Assembly: GCF_039534125.1 (NCBI RefSeq)
Contig: NZ_BAAAUV010000020.1
Location: 62,001-126,000 of the forward strand
Origin: Actinocorallia longicatena
GTDB taxonomy: Bacteria > Actinomycetota > Actinomycetes > Streptosporangiales > Streptosporangiaceae
DNA length: 64,000 bases
Direction: 5' to 3'
Position 1 is the stretch's first letter; every line of letters begins with the position of its first letter. Of this stretch, positions 33,065 through 40,235 are shown in pieces. The notes below the pieces were generated by a model, which was given only the letters and a program-made list of their open reading frames with translations, was not told the DNA's origin and ran no database searches. Made by a program: the position numbers and the translations under genes.

Positions 33065-33717
33065 GGACTTCCAGCAGGCCGCTGGACGACGACGAACTGG
33101 CGCGGCGGCTGGGGATCAGTCCTCGGCAGAGCGTCAACCAGGCCTGTCGGCGGCTTGAGGCGGCCGGGCTGGTCCGGCGGTTCACCGGGCCCGATCTGAA
33201 GATCGTCAATGAGCTCGTCCGGGGTGGGAGCGGAGCTGCGCCGGTGGATCCGGAGGAGATCGTCGCAGTTGAGGCCGCGGCGCGGGCGCCGGGGGACGGC
33301 GCAGAGCAGCGGCGGGCCGAGGGCCTCATGCTGCGGCTGCTCGGGGGAGCGCTCGGAGTGGGGCTTGCGCCTCGCCGGTTCGTGCTCGGCGGGGGAGCGC
33401 GGGCCGAGGTCGACGGCGTCGATGAGGGCGTCACTGTGCTGGTGGAGGCGTGGGCGCATCAAGGGCCGCCGAAGACCGGGCAGAAGCACAAGGTACTCGC
33501 GGACGCGCTGAAGCTCCTCTACCTGTCCTCGAACCTCGGGACGTCGCCGAGGCTCATCCTGTGCCTCGGCGATCCCGAAGCGGCGGCCGCGTTCACCGGG
33601 ACGAGGACGTGGGCCGCCTTGGCGCTGCGGGATCTGGGCGTCGAGGTCCACACCGTCGTGCTACCTGACGACGTCAGGGCCGCTCTGCGGGCCGCGCAGA
33701 GGCGCATGTACCGGTGA
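33028..33717 (+). CDS. Winged-helix protein with a putative restriction-endonuclease-like domain
   Basis: A 229-residue protein. Residues 1-60 form a winged helix (RERILEELRTSSRPLDDDEL, then LGISPRQSVNQACRRLEAAGLV). Residues about 95-215 alternate strands and helices; EVDGVDEGVTVLVEAWAHQG followed by GQKHKVLADALKL resembles the acidic-strand and Gln/Lys-helix arrangement of PD-(D/E)XK-type nuclease folds, although the usual ExK is not intact (EAW). ATG 33028 follows GAGAGGAG at 4-5 bp. The 37-bp overlap with the KAP-like gene indicates tight co-expression, suggesting that they work together. Confidence 0.65.
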   Translation: MPTVRERILEELRTSSRPLDDDELARRLGISPRQSVNQACRRLEAAGLVRRFTGPDLKIVNELVRGGSGAAPVDPEEIVAVEAAARAPGDGAEQRRAEGLMLRLLGGALGVGLAPRRFVLGGGARAEVDGVDEGVTVLVEAWAHQGPPKTGQKHKVLADALKLLYLSSNLGTSPRLILCLGDPEAAAAFTGTRTWAALALRDLGVEVHTVVLPDDVRAALRAAQRRMYR

Positions 33718-33729
33718 CGGCGGTGGTCG

Positions 33730-34167
33730 TCAGGGCGGGTCGAGGGTGGTCAGGGTGTGACGGAGGACGGCGGCTTCGGTGTCGAGGAGGGGGCGGGGGC
33801 GGATCGTCCAGTCGCCTGAGATGCGGAAGGGGTCGCCCTCGAAGCGGGGGAAGACGTGGAGGTGGGCGTGGAAGACCTCCTGGAAGGCCGCTTCGCCGTC
33901 GGCGAGGAAGAGGTTGACACCCTCGCAGCGCAGGCCGGAGCGGCGCAGGGATCGGGCGACGCGGTGGGCGACGCGCCACAGGTGGGCGCCGGTGTCCTCG
34001 GCCAGGTCCTCCAGGCCAGCCGCGTGGACGCGCGGGACGACCAGGACGTGGCCGGGGTTGACCGGGGCCAGGTCCATGAAGGCCACGGCGAGGTCGTCGG
34101 CGTGGACGACGCTCGCCTCGGCCTCGCCCGCGACGATCGCGCAGAAGACGCACGGGGCGGTCGTCAC
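33730..34167 (-). CDS. HIT family nucleotide hydrolase
   Basis: A 145-residue histidine-triad protein. It begins CVFCAIVAGEAEAS and has the triad HAHLHVFPRF near residue 100; the preceding NLFLADGEAAFQEVFH segment is typical. HIT proteins hydrolyse nucleotide phosphoramidates or diadenosine polyphosphates. Its GTG start overlaps the ligase stop as GTGA (34164-34167), so it is coupled to ligA. HIT enzymes of the aprataxin type remove adenylate left by failed ligations; a link of that kind is suggestive but unproven, since this one lacks aprataxin's zinc finger. Confidence 0.9.
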   Translation of the reverse strand: MTTAPCVFCAIVAGEAEASVVHADDLAVAFMDLAPVNPGHVLVVPRVHAAGLEDLAEDTGAHLWRVAHRVARSLRRSGLRCEGVNLFLADGEAAFQEVFHAHLHVFPRFEGDPFRISGDWTIRPRPLLDTEAAVLRHTLTTLDPP

Positions 34168-36215
34168 GGGAGGAAGTCCGTGACCAGGGTGGCGAACTCG
34201 TCGGGGGTGATGACGCGGATCTCCAGGGTCTCGGCCTTGGCGCGCTTGGAGCCCGCCTTCTCGCCCGCCACCAGGAGCGCCGTGTTCTTGGAGACGCTGG
34301 AGGAGGCCTTCCCTCCGGCGCGCTCGATGAGCTCGTTCATCTCGTTGCGGGACAGCGACTCCAGGGGACCCGTCATGCTGCCGGTGACGACCACCGACAT
34401 CCCGGTGAGCGGCAGGTCGGGGGCCTCCTCGCGCGGGGTGACGCCCGGCTCGGTCAGATTGACGCCCGCCGCGGTGAGCTTGCCGATGAGGGGCTCGAGC
34501 TCGGCCAGCTCGGCGATCATGATCGTGGCGCGTTCGGGGCCGATGCCCTCGACCTCCTGGACCTTCTCGGCGTCGGCGGCGCGGATGGCGTCCATCGTGA
34601 CGAAGTGGCGGGCGATGCGGCGCGACATCGAACGGCCGGTGCCGCGCACGCCCAGGGCGGCGAAGACCTTGTTCAAGGGGCGGCCCTTCGCCGCCTCGAT
34701 CGCCGCCAGGAGATTGTCGGTGGAGACCTCGCCCATGCGCTCCAGCGACAGGAGCTGCTCGCGGGTCAGGGAGAACAGGTCGGCGAAGTCGCCGATCAGG
34801 TCCGCGTCGACGAGCTGGACGATCCGGGTGTGGCCGAGGCCCTCGATGTCGAGCTGGTCGCGGCCGACGGCGTAGCTGATCGAGGCCACGGCGTTGCAGT
34901 CGCGGCCCAGGACGCAGCGCCAGCGCTCCTGCGAACGGTCGATCTCGCCGCCGCAGCGCGGGCAGGTCTCGGGGATCGCGATCGGCAGCTCCTCGCCGGT
35001 GCGGGTCTCGACCAGCGGAGCCTCGACGCGCGGGATGACGTCGCCGGCCTTGTAGACCGTCACACGGTCGCCGAGCATCAGGCCGCGGCGGGCGATGTCG
35101 GCGGGATTGTGCAGGGTGGCGTAGGTGACGATCGTGCCGTCGATCTCCACCGGGTCGAGCACGGCCCTGGGCGCGATCACTCCCGTCCTGCCGACGCTCC
35201 ACTCGACCTCGCGCAGGGTCGTGATCTTCGTGTCGGCGGGGAGCTTGTAGGCGATCGCCCAGCGGGGCGCCCGGCTGGACAGGCCCGCGGTCTCCTGGTC
35301 GGCGGCGCTGTCGGCCTTGACGACGATGCCGTCGATGCCGAACGGCAGCCCGGCGCGGGCGGCGGCGATCTCCTCGATCCGGGCGGTCACCTCGGGGAGC
35401 GAGGCGTAGCCGATCGGCCCGGGGACGGCCGCCGCGCTGGTCTGGATCCCCAGCCCGGAGACGTACTCCATGATCGCGGTATGGGGGAGCGCGGCGAGGT
35501 CGGCGGCGAGCTCGGCGCCCTCCTCCAGGGGCAGTGCCCCGTAGCCGAAGAAGGTGAGTTCCACCTGGTAGGCGCGGTCTTTGGCGCGCAGGCTGCCCGC
35601 GGCCCCCGACCGGGGGTTGGCGAACGGCGTGCCGCCGTGCTCGACGCGCAGCAGGTTGGCGGCCTCGAACTGCTCGCGGGTGAGCAGGACCTCACCGCGG
35701 ATCTCGACGGTCACCGGCTCGGCGAGGGCCTCCGGCAGGCCCGCGATGGTGCCGATGCCGTGCGAGACGTCCTCGCCCGCGGTGCCGTCGCCGCGCGTGA
35801 CGAGCTGGACCAGCGCCCCGTCGCGGTAGCGGGCCGAGATCGCCAGGCCGTCGAGCTTGGCCTCGACCGCCCAGCCGTCGACCGGGCGGCCGAGCCTGCG
35901 CTCCAGGCCCTCGGCCCAGCCCGTCAGCTCCTCGGCGGAGAAGACGTTGTCGAGCGAGAGCATCGGCCGGGTGTGGGGGACGTCGCCGACGACCGCCCCG
36001 CCCGCGACCTTCCCGGTCGGCGAGCCGGGCAGCACCTCGTCGGGATGGGCCTCCTCCCACACCACGATCCCGCGGACCAGCCGGTCGAAGGTGTCGTCGT
36101 CGACGGTCGACGTGCCGTCGCCGTAGTAGGCCGCCGACGCGGTGACGGCCAGCTCAACGGCCGCGGCATACCCGGCGGCGTCGACGATCTCGGTGTACCC
36201 GGCGGTTTCGCTCAT
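34164..36215 (-). CDS. ligA: NAD-dependent DNA ligase, divergent
   Basis: A 683-residue LigA with adenylation motif EAKLDGLAIS (nucleophile K120), the motif RGEVLL, IDGIVVKAD, the OB-fold, a four-Cys zinc site (CPRCGG and CVLGRDC), helix-hairpin-helix repeats and a C-terminal BRCT domain (VVVTGSMTGPLESLSRNEM). All catalytic parts appear intact. Several usually conserved stretches are altered: the N-terminal YYGDGTSTVDDDTFDRL and the post-zinc NAVASISYAVGRDQLDIEGLG. It is not next to gatC, the usual partner of the housekeeping ligA in actinomycetes. It may therefore be a second ligase, but the rest of the genome is not visible. Confidence 0.9.
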   Translation of the reverse strand: MSETAGYTEIVDAAGYAAAVELAVTASAAYYGDGTSTVDDDTFDRLVRGIVVWEEAHPDEVLPGSPTGKVAGGAVVGDVPHTRPMLSLDNVFSAEELTGWAEGLERRLGRPVDGWAVEAKLDGLAISARYRDGALVQLVTRGDGTAGEDVSHGIGTIAGLPEALAEPVTVEIRGEVLLTREQFEAANLLRVEHGGTPFANPRSGAAGSLRAKDRAYQVELTFFGYGALPLEEGAELAADLAALPHTAIMEYVSGLGIQTSAAAVPGPIGYASLPEVTARIEEIAAARAGLPFGIDGIVVKADSAADQETAGLSSRAPRWAIAYKLPADTKITTLREVEWSVGRTGVIAPRAVLDPVEIDGTIVTYATLHNPADIARRGLMLGDRVTVYKAGDVIPRVEAPLVETRTGEELPIAIPETCPRCGGEIDRSQERWRCVLGRDCNAVASISYAVGRDQLDIEGLGHTRIVQLVDADLIGDFADLFSLTREQLLSLERMGEVSTDNLLAAIEAAKGRPLNKVFAALGVRGTGRSMSRRIARHFVTMDAIRAADAEKVQEVEGIGPERATIMIAELAELEPLIGKLTAAGVNLTEPGVTPREEAPDLPLTGMSVVVTGSMTGPLESLSRNEMNELIERAGGKASSSVSKNTALLVAGEKAGSKRAKAETLEIRVITPDEFATLVTDFLP

Positions 36216-36261
36216 GACCCTATTGTCCCGCCGGGCACTGACATTTCCGGGGGCCGGGTTC

Positions 36262-36780
36262 CTAGATCACGTTGACGGTGAACGTGCCCGTGCTGGCGCC
36301 GAGGGGGAGGCCGATCAGGAGGCCCACGCCGCTGAGGGTGACCTTGCCGGAGTAGGCGCCCGCCGCCGTCCCGCCCGGAACCCTGATCATCGCCCGGTTG
36401 GAGGCCGGCCAGGCCGCCAGGAGCTGGCCGCCGGTGCAGTACGCGCTGGTGGCCGAGGTGGCGACGGGCCCGGAGAACCCGGCCCCCGGCGGGCACGTGA
36501 CGCCGTCGAGGAGGAGCCCGGGCGGGGCCGTCCAGGTGAGCCTGCTCGCCGGCAGCAGCGGCGGCAGGCCGACCACCAGCGGCGGGACCGTCAGGCCGCC
36601 CGCGTTGAGGATCGCGACATCCTGGATCACCTCGACGATCCCGTACGGCGTGACGCTCGGGACGGGCGCGTGCTGGGTGTTCACCAGCGATACGGCGGCC
36701 TCGGCCGGAGAGCCGGTGCCGACGAGGACGGCACCGGTGATCGCGGCGGTCAGGGAGGTGAGAACGGTCCGACGAAGCAA
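36262..36780 (-). CDS. Secreted protein of unknown function
   Basis: A 172-residue protein with a clear signal peptide (LRRTVLTSLTAAITGAVLVG, cleavage likely after SPAEAA). The mature part is rich in Gly, Pro, Leu and beta-branched residues and has two cysteines (VTCPPG and AYCTGG), suggesting a small beta-sandwich stabilised by a disulfide. I chose the TTG at 36780 because AAGGAGAG lies 4-5 bp upstream and the signal peptide then starts normally. No family is recognised. Confidence 0.7.
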   Translation of the reverse strand: MLRRTVLTSLTAAITGAVLVGTGSPAEAAVSLVNTQHAPVPSVTPYGIVEVIQDVAILNAGGLTVPPLVVGLPPLLPASRLTWTAPPGLLLDGVTCPPGAGFSGPVATSATSAYCTGGQLLAAWPASNRAMIRVPGGTAAGAYSGKVTLSGVGLLIGLPLGASTGTFTVNVI

Positions 36781-36875
36781 GGTCTCTCCTTGGTGCGAGT
36801 GCGAGGACCTCCGCATTCTCACCCGATCCATCATCACTCTGTGCCTATAGGCCATTACCGGTCGCAATCAATTAG

Positions 36876-36888
36876 TGCATTCCATGCA
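36876..36888. promoter_or_regulatory. Candidate operator upstream of arcA
   Basis: TGCATTCCATGCA is a perfect 5-bp inverted repeat with a 3-bp spacer, in an AT-richer stretch about 78 bp before the arcA start. It resembles, but does not match exactly, actinobacterial arginine-repressor half sites, so an arginine-responsive site is only a suggestion. Confidence 0.3.
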
Positions 36889-36965
36889 TATGCCCCACGA
36901 AGGATCTCCCTGCCCTTGCCCATCCGCCTGCGAGTCTTCAGGAAACGGCTATACGGGGAGGCGAC

Positions 36966-38240
36966 ATGGCGGCGAAGTACGGCGTGCACTCGGAGGTCGG
37001 AAGGCTCCGCCAGGTGATCGTTCACCGGCCGGATCTCAGCCTGAAACGGCTCACCCCGACCAACAAGGACGATCTGCTGTACGACGACGTCCTGTGGGTC
37101 AGCCGGGCCCAGATCGAGCACGACGCGTTCGTGGAGATGATGCGCGGCCGCGGGATCGAGGTCTTCTACCACCAGGAACTCCTGGCCGAGGCGCTGGACA
37201 CGGGCCAGGAGGCCAAGGACCACGTGATCGGGCGGATGGTCACCCATCTTTCCGTCGGGCCCGTCCTCGTCGACGTCATCCGCGAGGAGCTCGCCACCTG
37301 GGACGGCGCGAAGCTGGCCGAGCACCTGATCGGCGGCCTCACCAAGGAGGAGTTCCTCGCCGAGGCCAAGAAGGGCCGGGAGGGCCTGGACGAGCGGTCG
37401 CTCGTCGCCGCGATGGCCGACCCGGGGATGTTCATCCTGCGCCCGCTGCCCAACTCGCTCTACCAGCGCGACCCGTCGGCCTGGCTGTACGGGGGCGTGT
37501 CGCTGAACCCGCTCTACTACCACGCCCGCCGGCTGGAGACGATCAACCAGAGCGTCATCTACCACCACCACCCGATGTTCGCCGGAGCCGGTTTCTCCTA
37601 CTGGTACCCGCCGATGGGCGACGACGGCGGCTTCGACGAGGAGGACTTCGGCCAGGCCTCGCTGGAGGGCGGCGACATGATGCCCATCGGCAACGGCGCC
37701 GTCGCGATCGGCGTCAGCGAGCGCACCACCCCGCGGATGATCGAGCACATCGCCCAGGCCATGTTCGCCGAGGAGGCCGCCACCCGGGTGATCGCGGTCA
37801 ACATCCCGCCGAACCGCTCCTACATGCACCTCGACACGGTCTTCACCCTGCTCGACGTCGACAAGGCCACCGGCTACCCGCCCGTGGTGGAGAACGCCGA
37901 GACCTACTCGCTGCGTCCCGGCGACAAGCCCGGCACGCTCGACGTCCACCGCGAGAAGAACCTCGCCCTGGCCTTCGAGGACGCCCTCGGCATCGGCAAG
38001 CTCGACATCATCCCCACCGGCGGCGACGACTACCAGCGCGCCCGCGAGCAGTGGGACAGCGGCAGCAACTTCGTCGCGATGGAGCCCGGCGTGGTCGTCG
38101 GCTACCACAAGAACGAGTACACCAACCGCAAGCTCCGCGAGCACGGCGTCGACGTCGTCGAGATCGAGGGCTTCGAGCTCGGGAAGGGCCGTGGCGGCGG
38201 GCACTGCATGACCTGCCCGATCCTCCGCGACGGCGTCTAG
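36966..38240 (+). CDS. arcA: Arginine deiminase
   Basis: A 424-residue arginine deiminase, converting arginine to citrulline and ammonia. The start GVHSEVGRLRQVIVHRP, the LYQRDPSAW and LEGGDMMPIGNG segments and the catalytic cysteine (C414) in GGGHCMTCPI are diagnostic. The start follows GGGGAGG at 5 bp. The other pathway genes (ornithine carbamoyltransferase, carbamate kinase, antiporter) are absent nearby; instead a marC-type gene follows after 13 bp. Without the rest of the pathway the enzyme would serve ammonia production and acid neutralisation or citrulline supply. Confidence 0.95.
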   Translation: MAAKYGVHSEVGRLRQVIVHRPDLSLKRLTPTNKDDLLYDDVLWVSRAQIEHDAFVEMMRGRGIEVFYHQELLAEALDTGQEAKDHVIGRMVTHLSVGPVLVDVIREELATWDGAKLAEHLIGGLTKEEFLAEAKKGREGLDERSLVAAMADPGMFILRPLPNSLYQRDPSAWLYGGVSLNPLYYHARRLETINQSVIYHHHPMFAGAGFSYWYPPMGDDGGFDEEDFGQASLEGGDMMPIGNGAVAIGVSERTTPRMIEHIAQAMFAEEAATRVIAVNIPPNRSYMHLDTVFTLLDVDKATGYPPVVENAETYSLRPGDKPGTLDVHREKNLALAFEDALGIGKLDIIPTGGDDYQRAREQWDSGSNFVAMEPGVVVGYHKNEYTNRKLREHGVDVVEIEGFELGKGRGGGHCMTCPILRDGV

Positions 38241-38253
38241 GAGGAGGACGGCC

Positions 38254-38916
38254 ATGATGAGTCATCCGGGATGGGTGCTGTTCCTGGCACTGTTCGGGCT
38301 CTACAGCCCGATCGCGGCGCTCGGCTCCTACCTGCCGATCGTCCGCCCCTACAAGAGTTCCGACGTCACGAAGATGGCGCTGGGCCTCGGCCTCAACGTC
38401 GCGGTCTTCGTGCTGGTGGCCCTGTGGGTGGGCGAACCGCTGCTGCGGCTGCTGGGGATCAGCACCGCGGCGCTGACCGCCACCGGTGGCATCGCGCTGG
38501 CCTTCGCGGCGATCCCGCTCATGCTGGGCAAGGCGGGGGCCGTCGAGGAGATCGGCAAGCTCGAGGCCGAGGAGGCGGGCGAGGCGCCGCCCGCCGGGCC
38601 CGTCGCCGACTTCCGGACGATCCTGTTCACCCCGCTGACCTTCCCGCTGACGGTCGGCGGCACCACCTTCGCCTTCGCCGTCGCGGCCTCGGCGGACGCC
38701 GTCAACGTCGGCGACAAGCTGTGGCTGTCGTTCGCGGCGCTCTGCTTCGCCCTGCTGTGCGGCACGACGCTCTACCTGTCGGGCCATGTCGAGCGCCGCA
38801 TCTCGCTGAAGGGCGCGATGCTCCTCGACCGGGTGGCGGGCATCCTGCTCACCGCCATCGCGACGATCCTGCTGGCCAACGGCTTCACCGACCTGGTCGT
38901 CGCCAGGCTCGGCTGA
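38254..38916 (+). CDS. MarC family integral membrane protein
   Basis: A 220-residue protein with six predicted membrane helices in the MarC (UPF0056) pattern. The family signature is FPLTVGGTTFA near residue 130, preceded by a cytoplasmic loop. The E. coli name comes from the marRAB locus, but MarC is not a proven drug exporter. It follows arcA by 13 bp with a GGAGGA site in the gap, so the two are co-transcribed. A role in moving an arginine-pathway product such as citrulline or ammonia is a guess from context. Confidence 0.85.
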   Translation: MMSHPGWVLFLALFGLYSPIAALGSYLPIVRPYKSSDVTKMALGLGLNVAVFVLVALWVGEPLLRLLGISTAALTATGGIALAFAAIPLMLGKAGAVEEIGKLEAEEAGEAPPAGPVADFRTILFTPLTFPLTVGGTTFAFAVAASADAVNVGDKLWLSFAALCFALLCGTTLYLSGHVERRISLKGAMLLDRVAGILLTAIATILLANGFTDLVVARLG

Positions 38917-38932
38917 ACCGGCCGATCCCGCG

Positions 38933-39952
38933 TCAGGTGACGACGGTGACGGCCAGGCGCAGGAGGTGGCCGTGGGCGGCGAAGCCCGGCGGGTCGCCGT
39001 CGAGGACCCCGGTGGCGCAGTCGAAGGTCGACGGATCCACCTGACGGACGAAGAAGGACGGCTCGGCGACGGCCGCCAGCAGCCGGACCGCGTCGCGCAG
39101 GACGTCGATCCGCCCGTCGCCGCCGGTGTGCTCCAGGGACACCTCGAAGACCCCGTCGGGCAGGGTGCGCGACCCGGTCAGGCGGAAGGCCGAGCCGGGT
39201 GCGGCGCAGGCGGTCTCGAGATGGGGCAGAAGATGGTGCTCGGGCTCCTCGGCGACCCAGCCGTCGCGGTCGAGATGGCCCAGGAGCCGGTGCACGCCCG
39301 GCACCAGCGGGGCGCCGCTCGCGACGCCGGTGCCGCGCCCGTCGGTGTCCCAGCGCGGGGCGGACGGCTCGGCCCTGGCCAGCAGGACGCTGACGGCCGT
39401 CCGGGCGCCCGCGATGTCGGGCCTGCCCGCGCTGACGATCCGTGCCCAGGAGTAGGACTTGACGATCCCCACGATCGTCGTCGCTATGGTCTCGCGCTCC
39501 TCCGGCGTCAGCAGCCCCTCCTCGGCCAGTCGGTCGGCGAACCAGCTCCGCACGGTGTGGAACAGCGCGTTGTCGTGCGACATGAACACCCGCAGCGCGA
39601 ACGACGGCTCCTCGGAGAAGACCCGCAGCCCCGGCGCCTGCCCCGTGTTGTTGGTCATGAACGCCTCGACGAGGTCGGCGATCCGCTCCCCGCCCGAGCC
39701 GGGGCAGGCCAGCCAGAGCCGGTCGAGGATCGGCAGGGCCAGCCGGGCGAGCGCCTCGGCCAGCAGTGCCTCCCGGTCGCCGACCCACCGGTAGAGGGTG
39801 GTGCGCCCGACCCCGAGCTCGGCCGCGAGGGCCCGCATGTCGATCCGGCGGCCCAGCAGGAAGTCCCTGGTGGCCAGCGCCACGGCCGTGTCGGCGTCGG
39901 CGCGCCGGGGACGTTCGGGCGGTTCGGGATGCCGGGTCTCGCTGACGCTCAC
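38933..39952 (-). CDS. TetR-type (QsdR-like) regulator with C-terminal extension
   Basis: A 339-residue regulator. The N-terminal HTH is visible (IDMRALAAELGVGRTTLYRW, about residues 36-56), followed by a QsdR-like ligand domain up to about 200. A further 130-residue C-terminal domain (from about VPGVHRLLGHLDRDGW) follows, ending with a beta-rich segment (PSFFVRQVDPSTFDC). Ordinary TetR regulators are about 200 residues, so this is an extended or fused form. It converges on marC and is divergent from the topoisomerase region. The ligand is unknown. Confidence 0.82.
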   Translation of the reverse strand: MSVSETRHPEPPERPRRADADTAVALATRDFLLGRRIDMRALAAELGVGRTTLYRWVGDREALLAEALARLALPILDRLWLACPGSGGERIADLVEAFMTNNTGQAPGLRVFSEEPSFALRVFMSHDNALFHTVRSWFADRLAEEGLLTPEERETIATTIVGIVKSYSWARIVSAGRPDIAGARTAVSVLLARAEPSAPRWDTDGRGTGVASGAPLVPGVHRLLGHLDRDGWVAEEPEHHLLPHLETACAAPGSAFRLTGSRTLPDGVFEVSLEHTGGDGRIDVLRDAVRLLAAVAEPSFFVRQVDPSTFDCATGVLDGDPPGFAAHGHLLRLAVTVVT

Positions 39953-40002
39953 AGCGGCAATCTTCGCACTCGGCCACCGGCCGGGGGCCGCGTGTGACCG
40001 GC

Positions 40003-40031
40003 TTGTGTCCGGGAGCGGTGTTCGCTACTTT
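40003..40031 (+). promoter_or_regulatory. Predicted promoter for a leaderless small ORF
   Basis: TTGTGT (40003-40008), a 17-bp spacer and TACTTT (40026-40031) form a plausible housekeeping promoter. The expected transcription start falls at about 40038-40040, on the GTG of the 38-codon ORF, so the transcript would be leaderless. Confidence 0.4.
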
Positions 40032-40038
40032 GTTCTAA

Positions 40039-40155
40039 GTGACGCAGGGTGAGGAAGCCTGTGTGGGGGAGATGGGGCCGGGCCCGCATACCGGCGGCGA
40101 ATCCGGGAAGATCTGGCAGCGCATCCTGCGGGTGAACGGGGGCGGTGGACGGTGA
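40039..40155 (+). CDS. Possible 38-residue small protein upstream of the topoisomerase gene
   Basis: A short open frame starts with GTG 7 bp after a promoter -10 element and ends at TGA 40155. Its product begins MTQGEEACVGEMGPG and contains a short amphipathic part, KIWQRILRVNGG. It lies in the 283-bp gap before the topoisomerase B gene. It could be a small protein, a leader peptide for the downstream gene, or chance. The promoter placement is the main support. Confidence 0.35.
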   Translation: MTQGEEACVGEMGPGPHTGGESGKIWQRILRVNGGGGR

Positions 40156-40235
40156 TTCACTTCCGCCGACCTGAAGGGGCGGTAGGGTGCTCTGCGGATA
40201 TGCAAAGCATGTTCGAACGTGGTTGAGGAGCATCG

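Noticed and set aside
30809..33717. Whether the KAP/nuclease pair lies in a mobile element
   Set aside because: No integrase, transposase, tRNA target or flanking direct repeats were seen, and GC content looks like that of its neighbours.
40200..40232. TTCGAAC-containing stretch considered as a tRNA T-loop
   Set aside because: No acceptor stem, anticodon arm or D-arm can be formed around it; it is more likely promoter sequence.
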